Assembly: GCA_020205615.1 (NCBI GenBank)
Contig: CM035170.1
Span: forward strand, 40,053,807 to 40,117,806
Source: Panax quinquefolius
Lineage: Eukaryota; Streptophyta; Magnoliopsida; Apiales; Araliaceae
DNA: 64,000 nucleotides
Direction: 5' to 3'
Shown here one piece after another: positions 1-13,560 of this stretch; within the stretch, counting starts at the first letter, position 1, and every line of letters begins with the position of its first letter. The notes beneath the pieces are model-generated. The model searched no databases. It worked only from the letters and a program-made list of their open reading frames with translations, and was not told the DNA's origin. Both the position numbers and the translations under genes were made by a program.

Positions 1-871
1 AATTTAATGAATGAATAATTGAAGGAATGAATTTGTATGTGCAATGATTTTATATTATATAGTAGCTACATCTATATGATATGAATTGAAGTGTGACACT
101 TCAATGGTAACTATATAATATAGGTAGTATTTGAATATATAGGTATAAAGGCTTGTATGTTAGCATTATGTACAAGTGAGATAATAAAATGTAACATGGT
201 GCAATAGATCACTTCCATGACCATGTTATAAGATGTAATATTGAGAATAATATTGTTTTGTGAGATTATATTATTATAAGCTTGTGGACTATTAATTACT
301 AAGTTCATATAATTATGTCTTGTGTGGCATAACTAGTGAAGTTAAATTGAAGGGAGATTTAATGGGAAGTATTAAGAGAAAATAAATGAGGAGTTCATAA
401 ATAATTGATATTAATTATCATTATAATAATTAAGTGTATTTGAGATGATAACTTTTATGGAAAATGATGGATTGAGAATATCCAAGTATTTTATAATTAG
501 CCCAATTAAAATATTAATTGGAATAAACCAATGTACATGGATTATATAATTCTATGTGACTGGGTTTATATGTATGCACATTTGGGGGAAAATATCAAAT
601 AAACCTAAGTATGCTAGTAGTAGTTTTGCAATGCTGAGATAATTGGCTTGTCCCAAAACTAGTGTCCCAATTGTTCTCTATTTCTCATTCACGTGTTTGG
701 CAAAAAGTCTAAGGCCTATCTCATTTCTTCTTCATTACATTGTAGTCTGATAATGGCTAGAAGGATGGGGGAAGTGGAGTTGGTAACCAACTCTCCAACA
801 TCCAATGGCTTCTTCTTCCTCCCCTTGGATTAGTTCAATGTGCAAAGCCATGATTTGGATAATCCTTCCTC

Positions 872-879
872 TATAAATA
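872..879 (+). promoter_or_regulatory. TATA box of family F LTR
   Basis: TATAAATA inside CCTCTATAAATAGAG. A splice-donor-like AAGAG|GTAATAAC follows about 125 nt downstream. It is the only clear TATA box in this LTR and would place U3 at 1-900 and R/U5 beyond it. Confidence 0.6.
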
Positions 880-3183
880 GAGACTCCTTCATCTTATTTC
901 TCTTCTGTTGAGATGTGTGAGAAGTGGCTATGAAGAGTCAATAAAATTGGAGAGCAATCAGAAGTTAGGAAGGCTATGCTTAGCATATTGAAGCATTCAA
1001 GAGGTAATAACATTAATTATATGTTCTTGATTCCTATATTTTACAAGTCCTTAGAAATATCATGAAAAAGTAGCTTTTGAGTCACAAAATTGATGGCTAA
1101 GGGTTGTTATAATCCATGAATTAATGCTAGGCATCGTTAATATGGTTGAATACGAAATCAACGGAAGTTAAACGAACCAATTTGGTTGAGAAACGAATTC
1201 GTAGTGAATGATTTCACTAAATTGTCCAAAATATGAATATTTGCATGAACATGAGTTGTGAATTCATATTTGGGTTAGTTAATGTTTATGTTAATTGATG
1301 GGTATTATAGTATGTTGTAGTTCTATGAATTACGAATCCATAGAATTGAAAACGGACTAATTTGGACATGTATAACTCAAATTATGAAGGTTAGAAGGGA
1401 AGTTTTGCTTGTTAGCTCTTAACAGGGCATGAAATTTCCCACTTATTAGATAGCTATGCCCGCCCGTGGCTATTTTAAAACAAGACCCCCGCCCGGTGAA
1501 GGTGTGGCCATCTGATCTTTGAGAAAATTTGATGAACATGTTTTGCTAAAATGGTCATAACGTTTTCATACGAACTCCGATTGAGGAAATTCAAGATGAT
1601 CCAGAACGAGAACGAATAAACCTACAACTTTTTTCTTTAAGTGTTTCAATTGGAGGTTATTAGGAAGGGTCAAAATAGTCATTTTAGTGACTGTTACGTA
1701 ATCGAAGGCCATCGGAGGGCGTCGAGCGAGTACATGCACAAGTATAGTGCTCCCGACGATGGAATATGTTATTCTAAGTGATGTAACATGAAAATGCATG
1801 ATATTAGACATGACATAAAAGATTACCTTACCTATAGTGGAATGCTTTATCATGACTTCGTATGTGTTTTCAAAAGAAACTTAATGATTTTTGAAAACAA
1901 ACATTGACGAACCTTGAGTCTTTGAAATTATGATATTTTAACACATACATCTTGTTGAGTTATGAGTATACTTAAGAATGAGAAGTGATTTAAATTTGCT
2001 TTACTTATTATCAACTTACAATAGCTTAATTGAAAATGATTTCTAAAGAAAACTTGAAACTTTAGGAACGAACTTAAAGTAACTTGTGTACTTAAAGTTC
2101 TAAACATGATAACATATATTCATGGATTAGTTAGCTATGAAATGAAATTAAAAGTTGCACTTAGTTGCTTTACCTTGGCCTAGAATAACTTTTAAAAGTG
2201 AACGTGAACGCCTTATGCCCCTAGACATGACGATTATGTTCATCTTTTAGCTAAGCATGAATTGGACCTTTCAAGTGTGGTTTAGAATACGTCTTCAAAT
2301 AATGAACTATGCTATGTCTATGTGAAGCATACTAGTAGAGGCTTATTAGTACCAATATATGGTTTAAAAGCTTATATCATCGAATCTTGTTAAAGAAAGT
2401 TGTTAAGCTTTATTGATTGAAATAAATCATTATGAAACTAAGTAGTTTGAATATGAACGACATAGATCACGTATCTATAAACTTTAAATATGTGTCGAAC
2501 ACATAGCGAGTCAAGTGAGTGATAAATGTATATGAAGTTGATGTCAAGTACGGATGGTTAAGGAATACCTATACATATATAGCAATTCTAAAAGTATAAT
2601 GAGAATGTGAAATGAATGTTTTACGAACTGTGACGCCCCCAAAATAGGTCCAATCCACCCAACCTATTCTGAGTCGTCAAATACATGGTACAGAAACAAC
2701 TACAACTTCATTAATACAATTGTCGTGCAAAATACGACAACACATAAACTGTGAGTTTAAATACAAATATTATCTTCTAGACAATATCTATACTTAAATA
2801 AATCCTCATCACATTTATTGATACATTATTTTACAAAAATGGTGAGGACTACTAAACAACTCTCTCTAGAACCTTCATTCCATACCCCAACTCGTATTCG
2901 CTATATTCTCGCCTCTTGAGAAGAAGAATGGAACAAAAAGGAAAAGGGTGAGCTCAACTAGCCCAGTAAAGAATATTATGACTAAGATAATGTACAAGAA
3001 ATTATCCTTAGTCTTCAACAGGGAAAAATCTGATAGAATGCAATAGACAACAAGTTTTAGATCAACAACTGCAGCGGAAACAATAATTCATTAGAAGAGT
3101 TAAGTAGAGAATGAAATCTACTATCATCTATGAATTTAAAAGTCCATCATCGATATTTTATCTCTGTAACATCAATCAATATA

Positions 3184-3335
3184 CATCATAAATCAAATAG
3201 TCATCTTTGCACTACAGGCCAAAGATATTCATCTGTTGGTCATGTTCATCTCAACACCTGTTCATCTTTGCATTACGGGCCAAAGATATTCATCAGAAAA
3301 TCATTCATCTTTGCACTACATGCCAAAGATATTAA
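3184..3335 (-). repeat. CAAAGAT/ATCTTTG hairpin units in C1 LTR
   Basis: Three diverged units share the plan ATCTTTG, about 10 nt (CACTACAGGC type), CAAAGAT, so each can fold as a 7-bp hairpin. They are separated by GTTCATC-type spacers. The same array lies at equivalent places in the other C LTRs (10045-10180, 17405-17545, 44865-45055, 57307-57458). It lies downstream of the TATA box in the transcribed sense, inside the candidate leader intron. Confidence 0.7.
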
Positions 3336-3567
3336 ATAATATCATCATTTAGGATTGAGGATGATGAAAAATATTTTAAAGAAAACGAATCCGGTGAAAC
3401 AAAAGAACAAATATTAAGGATTCGTACTTTAAACAATCCAAGTTCAAAAATACTTCATAAATAACCAGAGTGGAGTAAAATTCAAGAATGATCAAAACAT
3501 AGATCCAATCAAAGATAGGAATCATAACAGACAATCGTGAACACAGAAAAGAAAATTTAATTTTTCT

Positions 3568-3735
3568 ATGAATAGTGTCGTATTCGTGAATAGTGTCGTA
3601 TACGTGAATAGTGCCGTATACATGAATAGTAACTCTGACACTAAAAGATAGAAATTTCACAAAAAATATCATCATGCTTCGTGAATAGTACTCGTGAATA
3701 GTAACTCATGAATAGTAACTCATGAATAGTAATCC
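3568..3735 (-). repeat. Short tandem array GTGAATAGT/ACTATTCAC in C1 LTR
   Basis: Repeated 13-15 bp units built on CGTGAATAGT and CATGAATAGTAACT run through this stretch. They occur at the same place in all family C LTRs (10418-10490, 17775-17840, 45288-45470, 47009-47058, 52120-52202, 56830-56952), with copy number varying between copies. Confidence 0.75.
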
Positions 3736-4002
3736 CGACATAAAAAAGTTCCAAATTTGATAAAAAGTTCCAACCAATATTTTGGCATAATGATATTGAA
3801 GAAATAATATCACTTACGAAGAAAATAACATCCCTTACCTCATAAAGAATAGTACTTCTGACTGGAATACTGGATATAGTGCTGAAAGAACTTGCACCGT
3901 ATAGCAATACTCAAAGTACTAAAATACTCACAAAATACGCTCGATATTATAGAGAGAAATCTTTAGTTTCTGGTGTGATTTTCAATTCTAACCTAAGCAC
4001 CC

Positions 4003-4010
4003 TATTTATA
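4003..4010 (-). promoter_or_regulatory. TATA box, C1 LTR
   Basis: Minus-strand TATAAATA in CCTATAAATAGGGTGC. It is conserved in all family C LTRs. A donor-like GAGGTAAGGGA follows about 165 nt downstream (GT at 3838-3837). Confidence 0.7.
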
Positions 4011-6403
4011 GGAAATTGCTTAGAACACCAAAGTAGAAAATTCAATATAATAATATTATATATAAACAAAATTCATACGCCCACATCTTGAATCTGAATT
4101 CAGCCACCATGCATATGTTAAAGATGCCCACAACATATAAAAAACGTTTTTATTAATAAAAATAAATAAAACTTCCAAAAATCAATTATTTCAGAACTTC
4201 AAAAATTCATAATAAATAGCCCTTTTATCAGAAAATTCGAATCTCGCGACTTTTTATAGGAAATTCAATTCTCTACAACTTTGCAGAAGAAAGTTTTAAC
4301 AAATTTCAAACAGAAATTGACCGAAATCCAAATACGGACAATTTTACAGGCTATAATCAAATTTCAGTCAAGAAATGGGGTCCACCGACACACAAAACAT
4401 GTATTAATCATTTAATGCAACAAAAATACTCTTCCTCCTCATATACTCATATATCCCACATTCATTGTAAAAATATCATCATTATTCTATTATAATAATA
4501 TAATAAAATATTATTTTATCAGAAAAAATAAAATATCAATTTTTTAACAATTGTCACCTTAAAAATTTTCTCCATCTATATCCACATAAAATCAATATTT
4601 TCCTCATGATATAAATCAATAATTAATTATTCACAAATAATATTACAGAATCACAAGATCTTGTGCAACCGTGTAGCTCCAGGAAAGAAGGGGCTTTCCA
4701 ATAAGAATTTCTCCTTACTGGCGCGCAATTAGGTGACCAAACCTCTCCTTAGACAGAACTTTCTAGACATTGCCAATAATGTTATCTAATAATATTATTC
4801 AGATAATATGAATTATTGATTCGATAATGGAAAATATTGTGTAGTGATAATTATTGAAACAACAGTAATATAAAATATCAACGCAGCAATTATTGAATCA
4901 ATAAAATAAAATACTGAACAGTAATTACTGTAATAATTATTGAGTAGTGCCTTCTTACATAAGAATCAATAATTGGTGCAATACTGGTGCTATCTTGTGC
5001 AACAACGCGTAGACATCGTGTTTTAACCATAGGGTATTCAAAAGATAACTTGGTAATAATCGCTACCGTTATTTATAAACAACTTATACTTGTCATTTTT
5101 TTTCATCCAATCGCTTTTTCGTTATGGGGCCCACATACAAGACTGCTGCCGTGTCGTCGTCATTAATATTCCCGAAAGCAGAAGAATATTCCACGACCAA
5201 AGCGAATATTCCAAACAATAATGAATATTTTATAACCACCTGCTTATTTTAAAATATTTGCGCATTTTACCCATAACTAATCACATTAATCCAATTAACC
5301 CTTACTATTTCAAAATAATAAATAGAGAAAATTAAATCTTTATTTATAAAAAGTTGGGGTCTTACACGAACCTAGTTAGAAAATAATGTAACATTGTTAT
5401 TACATTGAGAATGCATGAAATATGTTACTGATGGATATGAATCCATGATTATATAACTGTGTAGGAATACACGAAGTGCAGTTAAGCGTTAAGCAATTAA
5501 GTCGTAGTTCATAAACTACGAATCAGGCAAGTCTTTCAGTTCCTATTTGATATATGAATTCGATAACTGTTAGTTGAGCTATATTTTGCTATGATAATGT
5601 TGATGTATATATATGAAATGCATATGAGATATGTATGAAAGTTGAAAGTTGATCTTTGATGATATGTTTGTGAATTAAATTTCTATGCATGTTATGTGTG
5701 AAGTAACATGTGTAGTTAATATTAATTGATTATGAATGCATGAGCTGAATATGTTATTATATGTTATGTGCTGCATGAAAACTGTTAGAATTGTTGGGCT
5801 ATCAAGTTCACCCTTGCAAATAACTACTTTTGCAGGTTAAAGACTCACGGTAAAGATTTCGTGCTTCTTGGTTGACAAAGTAGATAGTTTCACGATGAAG
5901 GATACTATTTAGATTATTACTTGAACCATGTTTAGGTTCTAGGAGTGTACTTGATATATACATACGATGTTTAATACTTGTTGTATTGTAAGGATGTATT
6001 AGTTAATACATAGAGGATATCGAATCAAGATGTAAAATTTTATACAGTAATTCCAATAGACTGAACCATACCATATAGTATATTCAAGAATTATAATTGG
6101 TTCAAAGTTATGAAATCAATAAAAGATTTTATTCAAGAGATTGAGAAAGTTTAAATTATTTCGCATTTTTATAATATCGAAGCTGATGTAATACATGAAT
6201 AGTAAATGACCAGGATTAGACACTTATAAAAGTTTGGGGTCATTGTGCAGATCCTGGAAATGGAATGATTTTATATTCTAAATTTTAATAAGTAAAGTTT
6301 TATTCATTAAGTTATGAATGAAAAATATAAATAGTTAGACGATAGTAGTATCGTGGAGGACCGGATCTGAGGTTCGAAGGGACCCGAATTTGGGGGCGTC
6401 ACA

Positions 6404-6441
6404 ATCGGACTTTGATGTTCATCTACCAGCTCTTCCAATTC
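6404..6441 (-). pseudogene. E1 gag-like ORF, fragment between elements F and D
   Basis: A 38-bp remnant of the coiled-coil ORF of element E1. On the minus strand its frame is exactly the one that follows 26193-26519 once the family D insertion and one AATTC copy are removed. The residues across the join (VREL then EELVDEH) keep the heptad-like E/L pattern seen in the homologous copy at 63480-63560. The family F insertion interrupts it again at 6404-6408 (ATCGG). The rest of the ORF lies outside the window. Confidence 0.6.
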
Positions 6442-8159
6442 TGTGAGAGCCCCAAATCCGGGTCCCAAATCACTGCGGATTCGGTTCAATCATTCTAACA
6501 CTATTACTATATTTGCGGAAGTTATAAACATAAATTGTTTATGCAATACATTACACACTATTCCCCCAAGGTCGAGTAACCTTAACTTATACACAATTCA
6601 TAACTTAACTAACACATAACATTATTATCATTTAATACTATTACAAATTAATCGCGCACATTAACTTTAAGCTGGAACTGTCTTTAACCTTTCCTTGTAT
6701 CCGACACATTCGCCTTAATCTACAATATTTTATCATGATATAGTAAAGGTGAGCATAAGATTGCCCAGCAAGTTTAAGTTCAATAATTTAATTATATATC
6801 ATGATTTAAAGAATCGAATAATAAGCTGGCTATAATTCAACAATATAATTGTGAACTAGTAGGAACAAACTTTTGACTGAACAAGTATTAAACATGAACA
6901 AATATATCTGGACCGAATGGTAATGAAGGTGATCAGCCTTTCATACCTGACTTATACATGCAATATGTATAAAGTACAATTCTACAATAGCAATCAGCAA
7001 TGATTTACCATAAGCATATCTGAATAAAACAACTCTTAGTAGAGTTAAGTAAAAACTTGCCTGAACCGTTGATTACTGCTACGCAATTTTTATCGCTTTA
7101 TCCGAAGACATAATATTAGTAATATAGATATCCAATATTAGAATAATATCATCACAATATAATACTATTATATATATATACATAGAATAACCTAAACACA
7201 TAATCACATAATCCTATCAGTCTATAACACACACAACTCGATATTAAATCAAACTATTTCAGTCTAACCTGAATCCGACACAATTCTGACATCCCGACGG
7301 TCTAGTTGGACAATACTCGAGTTTAAGTTCAATTAAACTCTACCTAAACACTTAACAATTATCTTAGATAATTTTAATCACAGTCAAAATAATTTTTCAT
7401 AAGTTCGTAATAATTTTTAAATAATTATTACTATTTATCATAATTTTTCAATCACTTATAACGTATTTATATAATATAAATACCACAATATTCCTTTATC
7501 ATTAATATTTATATAATACTAAATATTAATGGAAATCATAATATAATATTATAATATAGTTATAATATTAAAAGTATTTTAATACCTTAAAAATCATATT
7601 TATATGATTTTTAAAGCAGATTAAATCCATTATTCGATAATTGATATTAATATTAAAATATTAATATTTTCATGACAAAATATCAAAAGTTATATTTTAT
7701 AACTTAAAATATTTTTATAATACTTAAATCATTTTTATATGATTTATCAAACATTAATTATATTTTTCCACAATTTATTTAATATATTTATTAAATAAAC
7801 TAATTATCATTAATATTGATTAATTAATAAAATTCATCACAAAATATTAAAAGTCACTTTGAAAATATCTTTAAATATTTTCTTATACCATAATATGATT
7901 TTTCATGTATTAAAATAATTTTAAATAATTTATTTAATATTATAATTAAATAAATTAAATACCATTTATATTCCAAAAAAATTAAATAATTATGAAATAT
8001 ACTCAAAATAATTAAAACTATTTTTTAGACTTTAAAAAAAAATTGGAATATATTTTGTATTTTTAATAATTAAAAACTATATAATTCGATTTATTTAATT
8101 AAAATAATTATTTTCGGAATATAATAATTATTAAAATAATTTATATAAATGTACGTAAC

Positions 8160-9060
8160 CGTCGCTATAGGTGTTCTTGAGCCTGTTCTTCATCAACCCA
8201 GAACTTCATGTCAGTGTGTATGCTAGCTAGTTTGACCACAATTAAAACTTATATATTGTTGTTATCTGGGCTGTTTAATGCAATAATGAGGTAGTACAGA
8301 TGTAGTAATACAATCATAAACAAATTACCTGGCCAAAATATGAACAACTTGCAAGATCTAAGCTACAGAAACACATGTCAGACATGTTCTTGAGTTTCTG
8401 GGCTACCCAGAAACTCAAGTAGTTCGAAGGTACAACTTTGCAGCCTTGAATCTTTGCGTTTCATGACTTGTTTATGTGATGTAAAAGTTCAAAACAGTAG
8501 GATCTAAGTATTTATGTCAAGCTACAACAATAATTCAAAGGATAAACTTAACAACCTCAAAACACTAGGATCTAAGTCAGTCAAAATAGGCCACAACAAC
8601 TGTTCTTGAACATTTCTAGAAAACCCAGAAATGTTCTTGAGCAGTTTGGTCAACGGTGATTTGACCACCAATAATTTTGATTCTAAGAAAGATCTGAGTG
8701 ATCTAATGGCTTGGATGTGTAGTTCTTATAACATTCTACATGGTTAAAACAATAACATGACATGTCTATCTAAACACAACAAGATATGAGCCCACGAAAC
8801 CAAGTTTCGTGGCCGGTCAATGCAGTTTGATTGCATATAACAAGAAATCCAGACATGATATGACCCTGATTCCAGTTTCAGATCACAGTCCTCATGTCAT
8901 CTAACACATAAAGATTTAAAGCCTCTGACATTCGCTTGTCAGGTCATAATTTTCCGTTTTCCAGATTTTTGAAAAATGCTATTTTGTGCACTTTGATGTT
9001 ATGGATTCACTATATAGCAACCCAGATCATCAAGTGACACCTTCTAACACAACTTTAAAC
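8160..9060 (-). repeat. Diverged ~210-bp hairpin modules, family D 3' LTR
   Basis: About four modules, each opening with an inverted repeat built on TTCTGGG/CCCAGAA. The best is a perfect 14-bp stem (8389-8402 with 8406-8419, 3-nt loop), starting CTTGAGTTTCTGGG. Modules then share GGTCAACGG-TTTGACC, a GATTCT-type block and AAGATCTAAGC or similar. The same modules lie at 23872-24800 and, more diverged, in solo LTR H at 34206-34900. Confidence 0.6.
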
Positions 9061-9496
9061 AAAAGATAATAACAAATAACATGGATCACATAATTTCCAA
9101 AATTTTAGGGTTTTTACCACTTTGAGCTTTGATCTTGGATTCTGACTTCTGATTTTGATATTGGCTTGATATAAAATGATCATGGCTTTATTTTTGACTG
9201 ACTTCCTCTCAAAATTTCAGAGGTTGAAGAGAGAGAAAGGGTCTTGGCTAAAATGAACACAAACGTAAGATTTTTCTTCCTTTAATCTTTCAACTTTTTG
9301 ATTCCATGGCCAAGAATGTTGCAATGCGGCCTCATGGCTGATTTGTGGTGTAGTGGGACACATGTCAAGTCCCCTTGGTGAAACACCACACAAATTAACC
9401 AAATATCTCATACTTACTAAATAATACAAAAAGGGTAAAATGGTCATTTGACTTTAAATTTTAATGGCAACATGGTCTTTTGTCCCAAACCCTTGG

Positions 9497-12098
9497 TGTG
9501 ACGCCCCCAAAATAGGTATACATCACCCATTCTGAGTTGTCAATACATGGTACAGAAGCAACTACAAATTTATTATTACAACAGTAAAACTGTGAGTTTG
9601 AATACAAATATTATCTTCTAGACAATATCTATACTCAAATAAATCCTCATCACATTTACTGATACATTATTTTACAAAAATGGTGAGGACTACTAAACAA
9701 CGCTCTCTAGAACCTTCATCCCATACTCCAACTCGTACTCGCTATATTCTCGCCTCCTGAGAAGAAAAATGGAACAAAAAGGAAAAGGGTGAGCTCAACT
9801 AGCCCAGTAAAGAATATTATGACTAAGATAATATACAACAAATTATCGTTAGTCTTAAACAGGGAAAAATCTAATAGAATACAATAGACAACAAGTTTTA
9901 AATCAATATTCGTAGCGGAAATAATAATTCATTAGAAGAGTTAAGTAGAGAATGCAAACTACTATCTTCTATATATGAATTTAAAAGTTCATCGTCTATC
10001 TTTTATCCCTGTAACATCAATCAATATATATCTGGAATCAAATATTCATCTTTTCACTACAGGCCAAAGATATTCATTAGTTGGTCATGTTCATCTAAAC
10101 ACCTATTCATCTTTGCACTACGGGCCAAAGATATTCTTCAGAAATCATTCATCTTTGCACTACAGGCCAAAGATATTCAATAATATCATCATTTAAGACT
10201 GAGGATGATGAAAAATATTTTTAAAGAAACGAATCCAGTGAAACAAAATGACAAGGATTAAGGATTAAGGATTCGTACTTTGTTTTATCCATGTCCAAAA
10301 ATACCTCAAAAATAATTATAGTGGTGTAAAATTCAAGAATGATCAAAACATGGATACAATCAAAGCTAGTATCCATAATAGATATTTTGGACGAAAACAA
10401 AAAAAATTAATTTTTCCGTGAATAGTGTCGTATTCGTGAATAGTGTCGTATATCGTGAATAAAGGTCATTATATCGTGAATAGTAACCCCGACACAAAAA
10501 GTTCCAAATTTGATTAAAAGTTCAGATCAATACTTTGGCATAATGATATTGGAAGAAATAATATCATTTTAAAAAATAATATCCCTTACCACGAAAGATC
10601 AAGACTTCTAACTGAAAACAGGATATAGGCTATGACTTGAACTTGCACTCCGTATAGCAATACTCAAAATACTCACAAGAATATACTTCGATAATATATA
10701 GAGATAAAACTTGAGTTCTGGTGTAATTTTTTCAATTCTAACCTAAGCACCCTATTTATAGGAAAATGCTTAGAACACCAAAGCGTAAAATTTAATAAAA
10801 TATAAATATATATATCAAAAGTCCTACGCCACTCTTGAAATCTGATTTCAGCTCAATAAGCACATACCACCTTCTAGAAAAAGTAAGAAAAAATGTTTTT
10901 TTAATTTAAAATAATTTAAACTTCCAAAATTAATTATTTTGAACTTGAACTTCAATAATTCACAATAAATAGTCCTTTTGTGTGGAAAATTGAAACTAGC
11001 GACTTTTTATAGGAAATTCAATTCTCTACAACTTTACGTAAGAAAGTTTTCCAAATTCCAAATGTAAATTGGGTGAAATCCACAAACAAACGATTTCTTG
11101 TGCTATAATCAAATTTCAAATAAGAAATGGGGTCCACCGACATATAAAACATGCTTTAAATATTTTGGTAACAAAAATACTCTCTCCTCCACATATACTC
11201 ATATATCCCACATTCATCGTAAAAAACATCATCATTATTATATTATTAAAATATAATAATATATTTAAATGAATTATTTTATTAGAAAAGATAAAATTTC
11301 AATTTTCAACAATTGTCACATTAAAATTTTCTCCATCTATATCCACATAAAATCAATATTTTTCTCATCATATGAATCAATAATTAATTATTCACAAATA
11401 ATATTACGAATCACAATAATGACAACCGTGCGGTTCGTAAAAGAGGGGCTTTCAATAAGAATTTTTCCTTCTTTGGCGCAATTAGGTGACCAAACCTCTC
11501 CTTAGACAAAACTTTCTAGACATTGCCAATAATGTTATCTAATAATATTATTAGAGATAATATGAATTATTGCTTCGATAATGAAAAATAATGTGTAATG
11601 ACAATTATTGAAACAACGGGGAATATAAAATATCAACGCAAAGAATTATTAGATCAATAAAATAAAATCTTTGAATAAAGAATTACCTTGTAACTATTAT
11701 TGAGTAGTGCCTTCACGTAAGAATCAATAATTGGTGCAATAATACTGGTGCTACTATGTGTTAACCACCGAGTATTTTAACAGTATTAACGGTAACAACT
11801 ACGCCGTTATTTTTAAGTAACTTATATTTGTCGTTTTCTTAATCCAATCACTTTCCGTTATGGGGCCCATACATGGTCGCGCTTCGCAAATCGTTCGAAT
11901 ATTCCCGACAAAGATTGAATATTCCACGACCATACGAATATTCCCCGACAACAATGAATATTTTATAACCACTTGCTTATTTTGAAATATTTGCGTATTT
12001 TACCCATTACTATCCACATTAATCAAATCAACCCTTACTATTTCAAAATAATAAATAGAGAAAATTAAATTTCATTAATAACAAGTTGGGGTCTTACA
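9497..12098 (-). repeat. 3' LTR of chromovirus C2
   Basis: 2602 bp, TGTAAGACCCC to GGGGGCGTCACA on the minus strand. The TATA box is at 10753-10760, a donor-like GTGGTAAGGG near 10590 and hairpin units at 10045-10180. It is followed internally by the polypurine tract. Similar throughout to the 5' LTR at 16860-19448, with many small differences. Confidence 0.92.
10753..10760 (-). promoter_or_regulatory. TATA box, C2 3' LTR
   Basis: Minus-strand TATAAATA in CCTATAAATAGGGTGC, same context as in the other family C LTRs. Confidence 0.65.
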
Positions 12099-12112
12099 AC
12101 CTCCCCTCCTTA
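12099..12112 (-). other. Polypurine tract of C2
   Basis: Minus-strand TAAGGAGGGGAGGT immediately precedes the 3' LTR. It is the plus-strand priming site of reverse transcription. The same AAGGAGGGGAGA stands before the 3' LTR of element C4 at 51696-51708. Confidence 0.85.
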
Positions 12113-13560
12113 TGAAATTTCGTCCTCAAAATTGACGTACGTACCTGATTTTTCAAAAAGGTGAGGATACCTCGCTTTCATTTCTGTTTCCAATTCCCAG
12201 GTCATTTCTTCTATAGCATGATTCCTCCACAAAAATTTAACTTGTGGTATGACCTTTGCGCGTAGGACATGTTCCTTCCTATCCAAGATCTTGACAGGTA
12301 CCTCTTCATACGTTAAGTCTTCGGCTATTTCGTCCGGTTCTAACTCTATAACGTGGTTCGGGTCTTTCACATATTTCTGAAGTACAGATATGTAAAACAC
12401 ATTATGAACACGAGACATACTCGGAGGTAACGCGAGTCTATAGGCTACATTTCCTACTCGGTCAAGAATTTAAAATGGACCAATAAATCATGGATTGAGC
12501 TTTCCTCTCTTCCCAAATCTTGTAACTCCCTTCCATGGAGCAACTCGCAACAATACATGATCCCCTATACTAAATTCCACGTCCTTTCGATGAAGATCCG
12601 CATAACTCTTTTGTCGATCTTGTGCCGTTTGTATACATTGTCGAATCATTTAGATCTTTTCCGTAGTCATACGTACCAACTCAGGTCCCAATAATGTTGC
12701 TTCACCCACCTCGTCTTAACATACTGGAGAGCGACATTTTCGTCCATATAATGCTTCGAATGGAGCCACACCTATACTTGCCTGATAACTGTTGTTGTAG
12801 GAGAATTCCACCAATGGTAAATACTTATCCCAACTGCCCTTGAAGTCTAGGACACAGAGTCTTAATAGAACTTTAAGAGTTTGAATAGTCCTCTCGATTG
12901 TTCGTCCGTTTGAGGATGGTATGCCGAATCGAATAAATAGAATCCGTGCCCATAGCTTTTTGCAAGCTAACCCAAAATCTTGAAGTGAATCTTGGGTCAC
13001 GATCCGAAACTATGGATACTAGCATGCCATGCAACCTCACAATCTCATTTACATATATACTAGCAAGACGTTCAAGGGAATAAGTCTCCCGTATCGGCAA
13101 GAAATGAGCAGACTTGGTTAATCTATCAACAATAACCTAAATAGCATTGATGCCTTAAGAAACCGTAGGAAGACCCGTAACAAAATCCATGGTAATGTGT
13201 TCCCACTTCCATTTTGGAATCTCAAGTGGTTGCAACGGACCCTTGGGTACTAGATGCTCCGCCTTTACACGTTGACAAGTTAAACACATTGAGATAAACT
13301 TTGCAATCTCTCTCTTCATATTATTCCACCAAAATGTATATCGAAGATCACGATACATTTTGGTACTTCCAGGATGGATTGCAAATGGTGTATTTTGTAC
13401 CTCCATCATAATCTTATACTTCAAATTAGAGTCGTTAGGGACACAAAGTCTGGAGTGGACTCGAAGTATTCCTTCTACATCAATTCTCGCGCTCGAATAG
13501 CACCTTCTTGTACTTTCTTCTTCATACGCATCACTCGATTCGGGTGGCTTGAGCAACCTT
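12110..13560 (-). pseudogene. Integrase with chromodomain-like tail, C2
   Basis: Broken integrase read in pieces. 13155-13556 holds the zinc-binding region (IHPGSTKMYRDL, then CLTCQRVKAEH) and the start of the core with the first catalytic Asp (ITMDFVTGLP). 12873-13100 has the second Asp ([13 protein letters not shown]). 12716-13000 has the catalytic-Glu segment (ERTIQTLK) and [10 protein letters not shown]. 12110-12418 is the C-terminal part with VKFLWRNHAIEEMTWELE, a chromodomain-like motif of Tekay-type chromoviruses that targets integration to chromatin. The upstream zinc-ligand His appears replaced (EVQNTPF where family members have a His). Several frameshifts separate the pieces. Confidence 0.85.

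Larger units (their letters stand above)
2629..5366 (-). mobile_element. Solo LTR, family C chromovirus (C1)
   Basis: On the minus strand it begins TGTAAGACCCC and ends GGGGGCGTCACA. The flanks are perfect 5-bp target duplications CGAAC (2624-2628 and 5367-5371). No internal region is present, so this is a solo LTR of about 2.74 kb left by LTR-LTR recombination. It matches both LTRs of the full element at 9497-19448. It sits in the family F LTR and is therefore younger than it. Open frames inside it (for example 3130-3339) recur in every LTR copy only because the LTR is conserved. Confidence 0.93.
1004..5835 (+). other. Candidate leader intron in family F LTR
   Basis: Donor-like AAGAG|GTAATAAC is at 1001-1011. 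The acceptor-like end TACTTTTGCAG|G is at 5825-5836, preceded by TTCACCCTTGCAAA. Without the nested solo LTR (2624-5371) the span is about 2.1 kb. The call rests on the same donor, branch-like block and CAG arrangement in other LTR families of the window. Splicing is inferred, not seen. Confidence 0.4.
1..6403 (+). mobile_element. Family F LTR, left end outside window, split by a solo LTR
   Basis: This is the 3' portion of a long plant LTR read on the plus strand. It ends in GGGGGCGTCACA at 6403, followed by ATCGG (6404-6408), the likely target duplication whose partner lies left of the window. A TATA box lies at 872-879. A block GTTCACCCTTGC with a CAG 25 nt later lies near the 3' end (5808-5835), as in the other families here. 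Positions 2624-5371 are a later insertion. No coding sequence was recognised. Whether it is a solo LTR or the 3' LTR of a larger element cannot be told from the window. Confidence 0.65.

Noticed and set aside
3130..3339. Small ORF starting MNLKVHHRYF, repeated at 9975-10196, 17338-17559 and 44791-44973
   Set aside because: It lies in the family C LTR on the strand opposite to the element and is kept only because the LTR is repeated. Its residues are the translation of the hairpin repeats.
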